Assembly: GCF_001015195.1 (NCBI RefSeq)
Contig: NZ_LDES01000009.1
Span: 82,301 to 146,300 of the forward strand
From: Sphingomonas sp. Y57
GTDB taxonomy: Bacteria; Pseudomonadota; Alphaproteobacteria; Sphingomonadales; Sphingomonadaceae
Direction: 5' to 3'
DNA length: 64,000 bases
Shown here: piece by piece, positions 1-8,324 of the stretch
Layout of the letters: every line of letters starts with the position of its first letter
Numbering within the stretch: position 1 is the stretch's first letter
Program-made: the position numbers and the translations under genes
The notes under the pieces: model-generated
Seen by the model: only the letters and a program-made list of their open reading frames with translations
The model's database searches: none
What the model was told of the DNA's origin: nothing

Positions 1-2
1 CC

Positions 3-692
3 TTCCTCCAATATAAGGAGATGAAGGACAAGCACGACTATCTGGCGACCTTCGGCGTCGACACCGACGAGGACATCGCCCGCACGCTGGCGATGTTCGG
101 CGGCTTCACCGAGGGACTCCAGCTCTTCGCCAGCTTCGCGATGCTGATGAACTTCCCGCGCTTCAACAAGATGAAGGGCATGGGCCAGATCGTCACCTGG
201 TCGATCCGCGACGAGACGCTGCACTGCGAGGGCATCGTCCGCCTGTTCCACGCCTTCGTGAAGGAGCGCGACTGTCTGACCGCGTCGGTCAAGGACGATA
301 TCCTCGACATGTGCCAGAAGACGGTGCGGATCGAGGACGCCTTCATCGACCTGGTGTTCGAAATGGGCCCGGTCAACGGCATGACGCCGAAGGACATCAA
401 GAAATATGTCCGCTACATCGCCGACTGGCGGCTCGGCCAGCTCGGCCTCAAGCCGATCTACATGATCGAGGACCATCCGCTGCCCTGGCTGGCGCCGCTG
501 CTCAACGGCGTCGAGCACGCGAATTTCTTCGAGACGCGCGCGACCGAATATTCGAAGGCCGCGACCAAGGGCCAGTGGAGCGACGTCTGGGACGCCTTCG
601 ACAACCGCATGAAGGCCAAGAACGCCGCCGCCGCCAATGAGGACAGTGCCGACGGCGGGCTGTTCGGCCATGCCGGGATGGCGGCGGAATAA
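3..692 (+). CDS. nrdB: Class Ia ribonucleotide reductase beta subunit, 5'-truncated
   Basis: This is the C-terminal part of the small (radical-generating) subunit of aerobic ribonucleotide reductase, which makes deoxyribonucleotides for DNA synthesis. The frame is already open at base 3 (FLQYKEMKDKH...), so the gene begins outside the window. The diiron ligand region is visible: a Glu in the helix EGLQLFASF, and the pair Glu/His in SIRDETLHCEG, matching E204, E238 and H241 of E. coli NrdB (family knowledge). The tail is rich in Glu/Asp/Gly, as in NrdB C-termini that dock on the large subunit. A strong hairpin follows. The ATG at base 21 is internal and not the start. Confidence 0.93.
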   Translation, partial: FLQYKEMKDKHDYLATFGVDTDEDIARTLAMFGGFTEGLQLFASFAMLMNFPRFNKMKGMGQIVTWSIRDETLHCEGIVRLFHAFVKERDCLTASVKDDILDMCQKTVRIEDAFIDLVFEMGPVNGMTPKDIKKYVRYIADWRLGQLGLKPIYMIEDHPLPWLAPLLNGVEHANFFETRATEYSKAATKGQWSDVWDAFDNRMKAKNAAAANEDSADGGLFGHAGMAAE

Positions 693-717
693 GCCTGCCA
701 ATCTCAGGGATCTTCAC

Positions 718-752
718 GGCCCGCCGCTCCCAAAAGCGGCGGGCCTTTCCTT
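718..752 (+). terminator. Rho-independent-type terminator of nrdB
   Basis: A perfect 11-bp GC stem (718-728 with 735-745), a 6-nt loop and a short T-rich tail (TTTCCTT) lie 26 bases after the nrdB stop. Confidence 0.85.
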
Positions 753-850
753 ATGGGAGAACCATCGCCGCCGACCAGGCCGCCTTGACGGCAGAACCCG
801 CCTCCCGCTTAAGTGGCGATGCCACCGAAGAGTGAACCGAGGAGAAGGGC

Positions 851-2041
851 ATGTCAGCATTGGCCATCCCGGACCATGTGCCGCCTGATCTGGTGGTAGA
901 TCTGGACATCTATGACCTGCCGGGCGCGAGCGAGGATCCCCAGCGCGCCTGGCTAAGCTTCAAGGGTCGCGGGCCGATCGTCTGGTCGCCCCACAATGGC
1001 GGCCATTGGGTGGCGACGGAGGGCGCCGATGTGGCAGCCTTCTTCCGAGACAATCGACGCTTTTCGAGTTCCAGCGTCACCATCCCCAGCGTCCCGGCCG
1101 ACCCGCTGCTGCCGCTTGAGGCGGACCCGCCCGTCCATACCGATTACCGCCGCGCCGTCCTGACCTTCCTTACCCCCGCGCGCATCCGCGGACTGGAGAA
1201 AGAGATACGGGCGTTGACGGGCGAACTGATCGACGCCTTCCTGCCTGACGGAGCATGTGAGTTCATCGGCGACTTTGCGCACCGCCTGCCGCTGATCATC
1301 GTGCTGCGGCTGCTTGATCTCCCCGTGGAGGATCGCGCCTGGCTACATGCGCGCACGGAAATTTTTGCGCGGCACCCCGATCTCGACGCGAAACTCGCGG
1401 CCTATGTCGACGTCCGCGACTATCTTGACGCCCGCATCGCCGATCGCCGCAACGCGCCGGGCGACGACCTCATCAGCCATCTTCTCGCGGCCGAAGTGGC
1501 TGGTCATCCGCTCAACTCCCGGGAATTGTTGTCGACCTGTACCATGGTCACGTTCGCGGGCCTGGATACCGTCGCGGCGATGTTCGGCTTCATAGCGATG
1601 TTCCTCGCCCGGAACCCCGACATGCGGCGCTTCATACTGGACCACCCGCATCGTACGCCCGACGTGGTGCCGGAATTGCTGCGCCGTTACGCGACCAGCA
1701 ACATGGGCAGGGTGCTGGCTGAGGATGTCCGGCATGGCGACGTTCTCATGAAAAGAGGCGATCACATCATGCTGTCGCCCAGCCTCCACAATCTGGATCC
1801 GGCCATCTTCCCCGATCCGGAGAGGATCGATTTCGACCGCCCGCCTCGCCACATCAGCTTTGGCTCTGGCGCGCATACATGTGCAGGCGCACAACTTGCG
1901 CGCCTGGAAGTGCAGATATTCATCGAGGAATGGCTGGCCCGCATCCCCGATTTTGGCATAGCGCCGGGTGCCGAAGTCCCCGCGCGTGCCGGTCCGGTGA
2001 ACACTCTGGATCGCCTGCCGCTCGTCTGGCCAGTGCGATGA
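851..2041 (+). CDS. Cytochrome P450 (CYP101-like bacterial class)
   Basis: A soluble 396-residue P450 monooxygenase. The heme-binding loop FGSGAHTCAG carries the ligand Cys near residue 344. The ExxR motif (ELLR) lies near residue 275, and the I-helix AGLDT with its acid/alcohol pair near 236. The N-terminus (DIYDLPGASEDPQRAW) and the VATEGADVAAFFRD stretch resemble P450cam-like enzymes of sphingomonads (inference from pattern memory). The ATG has a purine-rich ribosome site (GAGGAGAAG) just upstream. No ferredoxin or ferredoxin reductase gene is adjacent, so its electron donors must be encoded elsewhere. It stands alone between nrdB and an oppositely oriented envelope gene, so its substrate cannot be inferred. 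Confidence 0.9.
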   Translation: MSALAIPDHVPPDLVVDLDIYDLPGASEDPQRAWLSFKGRGPIVWSPHNGGHWVATEGADVAAFFRDNRRFSSSSVTIPSVPADPLLPLEADPPVHTDYRRAVLTFLTPARIRGLEKEIRALTGELIDAFLPDGACEFIGDFAHRLPLIIVLRLLDLPVEDRAWLHARTEIFARHPDLDAKLAAYVDVRDYLDARIADRRNAPGDDLISHLLAAEVAGHPLNSRELLSTCTMVTFAGLDTVAAMFGFIAMFLARNPDMRRFILDHPHRTPDVVPELLRRYATSNMGRVLAEDVRHGDVLMKRGDHIMLSPSLHNLDPAIFPDPERIDFDRPPRHISFGSGAHTCAGAQLARLEVQIFIEEWLARIPDFGIAPGAEVPARAGPVNTLDRLPLVWPVR

Positions 2042-2046
2042 GGGGC

Positions 2047-2077
2047 CCCGCGCGCCGGCGACAGGCCAGCGCGCGGG
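2047..2077. terminator. Hairpin between convergent P450 and glycine-zipper gene
   Basis: A perfect 9-bp GC inverted repeat (2047-2055 with 2069-2077), followed on the plus strand by ATAAAAG, lies in the 62-bp gap between two convergent genes. It is a plausible bidirectional terminator, but there is no long T-run. Confidence 0.45.
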
Positions 2078-2103
2078 ATAAAAGCCAGAGAAGCGGGATG
2101 CGG

Positions 2104-3093
2104 TCAGCCTTCCCAGCGATCCCCGTCACGATCGGCGCGCAACCGCTGCGTCAACCGGTCGAGACGCTGGTGCAGCACCGATTCCTCGTTCGCGGTCAGG
2201 CGGTTGCCGGAGCGGCGCATATTGGCCTCGTCGCGGCGGATGGAGGCCAGTTCGTCACGGGCGCGGCGGGCCTCGCTCTTGCTGATCAGCCCACGGTCGC
2301 GCTGGCGCTCGATGCGCTGCTCGATCCGGGCTGCGCGGGTGTCGACATCCATATTGCGGGCCGCGACGTTAACGGGCCCCTGAGAAACCCAGCGGCCCCG
2401 CGCGTCGTAATAGCCGGTGGTCTGACCGCGGACCCAGCGGCCGTTCGCGTCATAATAGCCGGGCGCGCTGCGCGCTTCCCAATAGCCGACCGGCTCGCCG
2501 CTGCGGCTGCCCGGAATCCAGCGGCCGTTGGCGTCGTAGCTGCCCGAGGTCGGGCCGGCCACCCAGCGGCCGCGCGTGTCGTAATAGCCCGGTGCAGTCG
2601 CCTGCACCCATTGGCCGTCGGCAGCGTAATAGCCGCTGACCCCTATCGGCACCCAGCGCCCGTCCCGGTCGCGATAGCCCGACTGTTGGGAATCACCGGC
2701 GAAGGCGACCCATCGGTTGTTACGGTCGTAATAGCCGTTGGGCGGTCCATCGACCCAGCGATTGTTCCGGTCATAATAACCGCGCGGCGTGCGGTCGCCG
2801 ATGCGGTTGGCGTGCCAGCGGCCGCTTTCGTCATAATAGCCGTAGGCTTCCTCGCACTTGTTGTCCTTGGCGAGCTGGTTGCCGGCAACGCCGCCCGCGA
2901 CGCCGCCGACGATCGTGCCGACCTCCTTGTGGCGGCCGCCATCGATGACCCTGCCAAGGATCGCGCCGATGCCCGCGCCAGCGATGGTGGCAACGGTGCG
3001 GCCCGTATTGTCCTGCTTGCAGACGGTCTCCGCCCCGGCGGCTTGGGCGCCGGCCAATGCCATAACGCCCGCTGCGATCATGAACCTGTGCAT
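2104..3093 (-). CDS. Secreted glycine-zipper protein with nine YYDxxGRWV repeats
   Basis: A 329-residue protein starting at the ATG at 3093, with GGGAGAG upstream; the frame runs back to a TTG at 3111. A signal peptide (MHRFMIAAGVMALAGAQAAGA) is followed by a glycine-zipper two-helix segment (IAGAGIGAILGRVIDGG...IVGGVAGGVAGNQ, about residues 40-75). About nine imperfect repeats of the form GYYDxxGRWV follow, spaced about 15-20 residues apart (residues 85-240). A charged, probably helical C-terminal part (residues 240-329) contains IEQRIERQRDRG. Glycine-zipper modules insert in or associate with the envelope (family knowledge). Its function is unknown. Two smaller plus-strand neighbours carry the same zipper, so this is a locus of related envelope proteins. 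Confidence 0.8.
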   Translation of the reverse strand: MHRFMIAAGVMALAGAQAAGAETVCKQDNTGRTVATIAGAGIGAILGRVIDGGRHKEVGTIVGGVAGGVAGNQLAKDNKCEEAYGYYDESGRWHANRIGDRTPRGYYDRNNRWVDGPPNGYYDRNNRWVAFAGDSQQSGYRDRDGRWVPIGVSGYYAADGQWVQATAPGYYDTRGRWVAGPTSGSYDANGRWIPGSRSGEPVGYWEARSAPGYYDANGRWVRGQTTGYYDARGRWVSQGPVNVAARNMDVDTRAARIEQRIERQRDRGLISKSEARRARDELASIRRDEANMRRSGNRLTANEESVLHQRLDRLTQRLRADRDGDRWEG

Positions 3094-3238
3094 GTCACTC
3101 TCCCGGAACAATCTTCATTCCATGCCGAGAACCATTGGACGGAGAGGCGGTTCCCGCGACGGGGCCGGCGAAATTCGGGATCGGCCCGCTTGACGGCCGA
3201 TCCGGTCGTGACGATGAAGGAACAAAGGAGAAGCGCCG

Positions 3239-3670
3239 ATGCGTTCGTTCGTCCTCGCCGCCCTGATCGCCTCGGGCGCCGCGCTGTCCGCCGGTCCCGC
3301 CATCGCTGTCAACATACCCGCCGCCGATGCCGAGCATGACGATGCGCGCATGATGCGGCTTCCCGACGACTGGCTCGACAAGGACATGGCCGCGGACCCC
3401 GAAGCCGAGAAGGCCGACATGCGGGAGGCCGATGCCGAACGCTGGGAGGATCGCGGCCGGGCCGACGGCGAGGCTGGCGCGCCCGTCGCCGGCGTCGACT
3501 GCTCCAAGCCTAGCGGAACGACCGGGGCGATTCTCGGCGCGGTCGCGGGCGGCCTGCTCGGCAACGTCGTCGATGGCGGAAGGCATCGCGCGCTCGGCAC
3601 CATCGTCGGCGCGGGCGGCGGCGCCCTGCTCGGGCGCGAAGTAGAGCAGCGCTCTGCCAGATGCCGGTGA
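3239..3670 (+). CDS. Glycine-zipper 2TM domain protein
   Basis: A 143-residue secreted protein. It has a signal peptide (MRSFVLAALIASGAALSAGPAIA), an acidic, charged middle (residues 25-80) and a C-terminal glycine zipper, TGAILGAVAGGLLGNVVDGG then LGTIVGAGGGALLGREV. Two Cys flank the zipper (VDCSK and ARCR at the very end) and might pair in the periplasm. The ATG is preceded by AAAGGAG. The zipper closely resembles those of the neighbours on both sides, including the linker DGGRH shared with the minus-strand gene, pointing to local duplication. Role unknown; probably envelope-associated. Confidence 0.78.
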   Translation: MRSFVLAALIASGAALSAGPAIAVNIPAADAEHDDARMMRLPDDWLDKDMAADPEAEKADMREADAERWEDRGRADGEAGAPVAGVDCSKPSGTTGAILGAVAGGLLGNVVDGGRHRALGTIVGAGGGALLGREVEQRSARCR

Positions 3671-3830
3671 GCACTGCAGTCCCCCCCAAGGGATAGATTC
3701 CGGTCTTCGCGCGTTTTTCTTCTGTCGACCGGCGGTCGGATCGATGAACCGATCGTAGTTTTAGGATCATGCAACCTTGTCGTGCGGCTGTCGTTCTGCC
3801 CCCGTCCCATTTTCGGACGGGAGATATATC

Positions 3831-4265
3831 ATGCGTAAGTTCATTCTCGCCGCGGCGTTGATCGCTTCCGCCGTCCCGACGGTCGCGATGGCCGATCCGC
3901 CGCCCTGGGCGCCAGCGCATGGTCGCCGCGATCATGACTGGCGCGAGAACCGCCGCTACGACTGGAACCGGCCTGATCCGCGCCACGGCAATCGCTATTA
4001 TGCCGACCGCTATTACCGCGACGGGCGCTACTACAAGGAACGCCGGCTCACCCGGAACGACCGCATCTATCGCGGTAATGACGGGCGCTACTATTGCCGC
4101 CGCTCGGACGGCACCACCGGCCTGATCATCGGCGCGGTCGGCGGCGGCCTGCTCGGCAACGCGCTGGACAACGGCCGCTCGTCGACCCTCGGCACGATCA
4201 TCGGCGCCGGCGCCGGTGCGCTGCTCGGCCGCTCGATCGACCGCGGCGACGTTAAGTGCCGCTGA
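3831..4265 (+). CDS. Glycine-zipper 2TM domain protein, Tyr/Arg-rich
   Basis: A 144-residue protein starting at MRKFILAAALIASAVPTVAMA (signal peptide), with GGGAG 9 bases upstream. An in-frame TTG at 3777 is less likely. The mature N-terminal half is very rich in Tyr, Arg, Asp and Asn (YYADRYYRDGRYYKERR). The C-terminal half is the glycine zipper TGLIIGAVGGGLLGNALDNG followed by LGTIIGAGAGALLGRSI, again flanked by two Cys (YYCRR and DVKCR). This architecture is common among small sphingomonad envelope proteins (family knowledge). Function is not established. Confidence 0.8.
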   Translation: MRKFILAAALIASAVPTVAMADPPPWAPAHGRRDHDWRENRRYDWNRPDPRHGNRYYADRYYRDGRYYKERRLTRNDRIYRGNDGRYYCRRSDGTTGLIIGAVGGGLLGNALDNGRSSTLGTIIGAGAGALLGRSIDRGDVKCR

Positions 4266-4275
4266 TCCCCTAAGA

Positions 4276-4358
4276 GCGTCGCCCCGGCGGAGGCCGGGGC
4301 CCCGGGAGATGGAGCGCATCGCGCCTCTCCCGAGATGCCGGCCTCCGCCGGCATGACG
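4276..4358. repeat. Intergenic CGTCA/TGACG palindromic repeat, copy 1
   Basis: The ends are inverted copies of one another: the left reads CGTCGCCCCGGCGGAGGCCG and the right, reversed, reads CGTCATGCCGGCGGAGGCCG. The element fills the gap before the MHS transporter and belongs to a family of six in the window. Confidence 0.8.
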
Positions 4359-4437
4359 ATAACAGCCAAGTATCAGTGCGTACCGCTTGACCCTGCCCCT
4401 CCGTCGCGCCAATCCGGCGCGACGAGAGGGGATTTTC

Positions 4438-5712
4438 ATGGCAGACAGCGAAGCCAAGCCGTCGACCCGCCGCATCCTGCTGGCGAGCCTGACCGGCACG
4501 TCGGTCGAGTTCTACGATTTCTACATCTTCGCGACCGCGGCCTCGCTGGTGTTCGGCCCGCTCTTCTTCGGTGGCTTCGCGCACCAGACCCAACTCATCT
4601 GGTCCTACACGCTGCTTGGCCTCGCCTTCCTGTCGCGGCCGCTCGGCGCATGGGCCTTCGGCCATTTCGGCGATCGCATCGGCCGCAAGTCAACGCTCGT
4701 CGCGTCCCTGATGGTGATGGGCCTTTCGACCCTGCTGATCGCCTTCCTCCCTTCCTATGAAACCGCCGGCTGGCTCGGTGCCTTCCTGCTCGCGCTGCTG
4801 CGCTTCGGACAGGGTTTCGGACTCGGCGGCGAATGGGGCGGCGCGGCGCTGCTCGCGGTCGAGAACGCCCCGCCGGGCAAGCGCGCCCGCTACGGGATGT
4901 TCCCGCAACTGGGCGCCCCGGTCGGGTTCATCGCGGCAAATGGGCTGTTCATGCTGCTCGGCCTGGCGATGACCCAGCAGCAATTCATGGACTGGGGCTG
5001 GCGCCTGCCCTTCCTCGGCTCGGCGGTGCTTGTCGGCGTCGGCCTGTGGGTGCGGCTCAAGCTCACCGAAACGGCCGCGTTCAAGGCCGCGATGGCCGAC
5101 GCCGAACCCGCCAAGGTGCCGATCGCGGAGCTGTTCCGCGACCATCTCGTCCCGACCATCGCTGGCACCTTCGCGGCGATCGCCTGCTTCGCGACCTATT
5201 ATCTCGCGACCGCCTTCGCGCTCGGCTATGCGACCAACAATCTGGGCATCGCCAAGGAGACCTTCCTCGGCGTCCAGCTCGTCTCGATCCTGTTCATGGC
5301 GGGCGGCATCGTGCTCGCAGGCTGGTGGTCGGACATGAAGACGCCCCGCTACGTCCTGATCGCCGGCTGCATCGGCACGATCGCGACCGGGCTGCTGATG
5401 GGGCCTATGCTGCTGAGCGCCGACCTTAAGGTCATCACCATATGGCTGATGCTCGCGCTGTTCATGATGGGCTTCGTGTACGGGCCGCTCGGTGCCTTCC
5501 TGCCGTCGCTCTTCCCGCCACGCGTGCGCTATACGGGCGCGTCGATGACCTTCAACATCGCCGGCATCCTCGGCGCCGCGCCGGTGCCTGCAGTCGCGCA
5601 ATATCTGACCGACCATGGCGGCCTCGGCTATGTCGGCTATTATCTGAGCGGGTCGGCGATCGTCAGCCTCGTCGCGCTCTGGTGGACTCGACACCACGAC
5701 GCTAGACCTTGA
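4438..5712 (+). CDS. MFS transporter, metabolite:H+ symporter (MHS) type
   Basis: A 424-residue inner-membrane transporter with about 12 hydrophobic segments. The N-terminus has the MHS signature (TSVEFYDFYIFATAASLVFGPLF). The loop between TM2 and TM3 reads RPLGAWAFGHFGDRIGRK, and the TM4 region FGQGFGLGGEWGGAALLAVE is typical of the KgtP/ShiA/ProP group. The family moves carboxylates, osmolytes or shikimate with protons (family knowledge). The substrate cannot be read from sequence. The start is the ATG at 4438 with GAGAGGG about 7 bases upstream; the frame is open back to a TTG at 4387. It stands alone between the glycine-zipper genes and a VWA protein. Confidence 0.9.
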   Translation: MADSEAKPSTRRILLASLTGTSVEFYDFYIFATAASLVFGPLFFGGFAHQTQLIWSYTLLGLAFLSRPLGAWAFGHFGDRIGRKSTLVASLMVMGLSTLLIAFLPSYETAGWLGAFLLALLRFGQGFGLGGEWGGAALLAVENAPPGKRARYGMFPQLGAPVGFIAANGLFMLLGLAMTQQQFMDWGWRLPFLGSAVLVGVGLWVRLKLTETAAFKAAMADAEPAKVPIAELFRDHLVPTIAGTFAAIACFATYYLATAFALGYATNNLGIAKETFLGVQLVSILFMAGGIVLAGWWSDMKTPRYVLIAGCIGTIATGLLMGPMLLSADLKVITIWLMLALFMMGFVYGPLGAFLPSLFPPRVRYTGASMTFNIAGILGAAPVPAVAQYLTDHGGLGYVGYYLSGSAIVSLVALWWTRHHDARP

Positions 5713-5776
5713 TTCACGCCATCGGCGGAAGCGCAAAGCGCTTCCACCTCAAACGATCAGGCTCTAAGACACACTG

Positions 5777-6952
5777 ATGTTCTTCGGCTTCCTTGACGAG
5801 CTTCGCGCGGCAGGCATCCCCGCCAGCCTCAAGGAGCATTTGACCCTGCTCGAGGCGATGGACCGAGACGTGATCGGTTGGTCGCCCGAGGAGTTCTATT
5901 ATCTCGCCCGCGCGACCTATGTGAAGGACGAGGGCCTGCTCGACCGGTTCGACCGGGTGTTCGGCAAGGTTTTCCGCGGCGTGCTGGACAAGGCCGGCGA
6001 GGGGCACGAAATCCCCGAGGATTGGCTGAAGGCGATCGCCCAGAAGTTCCTGAGCCCCGAGGAGATGGCCAGGATCGAGGCGCTCGGCTCCTGGGACGAG
6101 ATCATGGAGACGCTCAAGAAGCGGCTCGAGGAACAACAGGGCAAGCACCAGGGCGGCAACAAGTGGATCGGAACCGGCGGCACGTCGCCCTACGGCAATT
6201 CGGGATATAATCCCGAAGGCGTGAGGATCGGCGGGCAGAGCGTCCACAAGCGCGCGATCAAGGTGTGGGAAAAGCGCGAGTTCAAGAATCTCGACAACGA
6301 TGTCGAGCTGGGCACGCGCAACATCAAGGTGGCGCTGCGCCGCCTGCGTCGCTTCGCGCGCGAGGGGGCAGCGGACGAGCTCGACCTCGAAGGCACGATC
6401 GACGGCACCGCGCGGCGCGGCTTCCTCGACATCCACATGCGGCCCGAGCGGCGCAACGCAGTCAAGCTGCTGCTATTCCTCGACATCGGCGGATCGATGG
6501 ACCCGCACGTCAAGCTGTGCGAGGAACTGTTCTCGGCGGCCACCGCCGAGTTCAAGCATCTCGAATTCTTCTACTTCCACAACTGCATCTACGAGGGGGT
6601 GTGGAAGGATAATCGCCGTCGCTTCCAGGAACGCACGCCGACCTGGGACATCCTCCACAAATATGGCCACGACTATAAGCTGGTGATCGTCGGCGACGCG
6701 TCGATGAGCCCCTATGAGATCGCCCAGCCCGGCGGGTCGGTTGAGCATTTCAACGAGGAGGCGGGCGAAGTCTGGCTGAAGCGGCTGCTCAACGTCTACG
6801 CCTCGGCGGTCTGGCTGAACCCGACGCCCGAGGCCTATTGGATGCACACCCAATCGACCCGGATGATCCGTGAGATCATGCACAACCGCATGTTCGGCCT
6901 GACCCTGTCGGGACTGGAGGACGCGATGCGGAGCCTGGCGCGGAAGAAATAG
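5777..6952 (+). CDS. VWA domain protein (CoxE-like, COG3825 type)
   Basis: A 391-residue cytoplasmic protein. The N-terminal half (MFFGFLDELRAAGIPASLKEH...) is helical and charged, with a low-complexity linker near residues 125-160 (EEQQGKHQGGNKWIGTGG). The C-terminal half is a von Willebrand A fold beginning VKLLLFLDIGGSMDPH. The MIDAS motif is D236-I-G-G-S240, with Gly at the position usually held by the first Ser, and a later Asp is in VIVGDASMSP. The family is known to pair with MoxR-type AAA ATPases as metal-insertion or complex-remodelling chaperones. No moxR gene is next to it here, so a distant partner is inferred. It is convergent with anmK. Confidence 0.85.
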   Translation: MFFGFLDELRAAGIPASLKEHLTLLEAMDRDVIGWSPEEFYYLARATYVKDEGLLDRFDRVFGKVFRGVLDKAGEGHEIPEDWLKAIAQKFLSPEEMARIEALGSWDEIMETLKKRLEEQQGKHQGGNKWIGTGGTSPYGNSGYNPEGVRIGGQSVHKRAIKVWEKREFKNLDNDVELGTRNIKVALRRLRRFAREGAADELDLEGTIDGTARRGFLDIHMRPERRNAVKLLLFLDIGGSMDPHVKLCEELFSAATAEFKHLEFFYFHNCIYEGVWKDNRRRFQERTPTWDILHKYGHDYKLVIVGDASMSPYEIAQPGGSVEHFNEEAGEVWLKRLLNVYASAVWLNPTPEAYWMHTQSTRMIREIMHNRMFGLTLSGLEDAMRSLARKK

Positions 6953-6966
6953 CTTCCCTTGCACAT

Positions 6967-7061
6967 GTCACCCCAGCGCGGGCTGGGGCCCTTGTCTCTT
7001 ATCTCCTCGATGGCCGTCGCTGGTGAAGACAGACATGGATGCCAGCCTTCGCTGCATGACG
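6967..7061. repeat. Intergenic palindromic repeat, copy 2
   Basis: It begins GTCACCCCAGCGCGGGCTGG and ends CCAGCCTTCGCTGCATGACG. Reversed, the right end starts CGTCATGCAGCGAAGGCTGG, the same layout as the other copies but with diverged arms. It sits between the convergent VWA gene and anmK. Confidence 0.65.
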
Positions 7062-7074
7062 GGTTGGGGCGGGA

Positions 7075-8172
7075 TCAGGGATGGTGCGTCACACCCCCGG
7101 TCAGCGGCTCCGCCACCCCCGTCGTCCCCGGAAAGCTGATCGCCTGGCCCTTCAGCGAACGCACCGCCATATAGGCGAAGCCCTCCGCCTCGGTCGCGTC
7201 GCCGTTCCAGCCGAGCGCCTCGATCGGCTCGGGATTTATTTTTGTAGCGACCGCTATCATTTCCATCAGCGTCGGATTGTGCCGCCCGCCCCCCGCAACG
7301 ATCAGCCGTTTCGGCGGCGCCGGCAGGTGCCGGAGCGCCAGCGCGACCGTCTCGGCGGTGAAGGCGGTCAGGGTCGCGGCGCCGTCCGCGGCGGAAAGAC
7401 CGCGCGCGGGCTGGATGGTGAAGTCGGCGCGATCGAGCGACTTGGGCGGCGGCGCATCGAACCAGTCATTGTCGAGCATCGCCCCGAGCACCGTGCGATC
7501 GACCGTACCGCGTGCGGCAAAGGCGCCGTGCGCGTCATAGGGCGATCCCGTCTCCTGCAGCATCCAGTCGTCGATCAGGCCGTTGGCGGGGCCGGTGTCG
7601 AAGGCGATCAGATCTTCCTCCCCCGCGCCTAGCCAAGTGATGTTGGCGACGCCACCGAGGTTGAGCACCGCGACCGGTCCGTCCATCCCGGCGGTCAGCG
7701 CGCGGTGATAGACGGGCAGCAGCGGCGCCCCCTGCCCGCCCGCGGCGACGTCGGCCGATCGCAGGTCGTTGACCACCCGGATGCCCAGCGCCCGCGCCAT
7801 CGCAGCGCCGTCGCCGATCTGCCAGGTCCAGCCGCGATCGGGACGGTGGGCGATTGTCTGGCCGTGGAAGCCGATCACGTCGACCTGCCCCGCCTCGACC
7901 CGCGCCGCTGCCAGGAGCTGCCGCACCGCCGCGACGTGGCGCTCGGTCAGCATCGCCTCGGCCGCGGCGATCTTCGGGCTCGCGCGCGGCGCGGCGAAGC
8001 TCAGCGCCAGCGCCGCCGCCTCGCGCAACTGCTCGCGCGCCTGGGCGGCATAGGGATCGGAGCGGAAGGCGATCGGCCGGATATGTCCTGCCCCGTCCGT
8101 CTCGATCAGCGCGGCATCGATCCCGTCGAGCGATGTGCCCGACATCAGCCCAACGGCCAGCATCTTGGTCAT
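7075..8172 (-). CDS. anmK: Anhydro-N-acetylmuramic acid kinase
   Basis: A 365-residue kinase that phosphorylates and opens 1,6-anhydro-N-acetylmuramic acid to MurNAc-6-phosphate during peptidoglycan recycling in the cytosol. The family hallmarks are all present: GLMSGTSLDGIDAAL at the N-terminus (phosphate-binding loop), VIGFHGQTIAHRP, VLNLGGVANITWL and FDTGPANGLIDDWM (with the usual Asp). The length is normal for AnmK. The start ATG at 8172 is preceded by AAGGAAAAGAAG on the minus strand. It is divergent from tyrS, an arrangement often seen in sphingomonads (pattern memory). The other recycling genes are not in the window. Confidence 0.95.
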   Translation of the reverse strand: MTKMLAVGLMSGTSLDGIDAALIETDGAGHIRPIAFRSDPYAAQAREQLREAAALALSFAAPRASPKIAAAEAMLTERHVAAVRQLLAAARVEAGQVDVIGFHGQTIAHRPDRGWTWQIGDGAAMARALGIRVVNDLRSADVAAGGQGAPLLPVYHRALTAGMDGPVAVLNLGGVANITWLGAGEEDLIAFDTGPANGLIDDWMLQETGSPYDAHGAFAARGTVDRTVLGAMLDNDWFDAPPPKSLDRADFTIQPARGLSAADGAATLTAFTAETVALALRHLPAPPKRLIVAGGGRHNPTLMEMIAVATKINPEPIEALGWNGDATEAEGFAYMAVRSLKGQAISFPGTTGVAEPLTGGVTHHP

Positions 8173-8218
8173 GGGTCTTCTTTTCCTTGCTCTGAACGCA
8201 GAGGCAATCCCTATCGGT

Positions 8219-8299
8219 CGTCATTCCAGCGAAAGCTGGAATCCCCCTGCCTTCCGCCGGCAAAAGAAAAGGGAGATCGCGGCTTCCGCCGGGATGACG
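8219..8299. repeat. Intergenic palindromic repeat, copy 3
   Basis: It begins CGTCATTCCAGCGAAAGCTG and ends TTCCGCCGGGATGACG. It lies between the divergent anmK and tyrS, so it must sit inside or next to their promoters, unlike the copies at gene ends. Confidence 0.65.
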
Positions 8300-8324
8300 G
8301 GAAACGGCGTCCGCAAGGAAGAAC

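Noticed and set aside
2380..2860. Regularly spaced repeats that could suggest a CRISPR array
   Set aside because: They are imperfect, codon-phased and encode YYDxxGRWV units in a protein with a signal peptide.
1879..3339. A 486-codon plus-strand frame over the YYD-repeat gene
   Set aside because: The repeats AVGVVAA/AARVVIA are the complement of the YYDxxGRW repeats; the minus strand has signal peptide, zipper and ribosome site.
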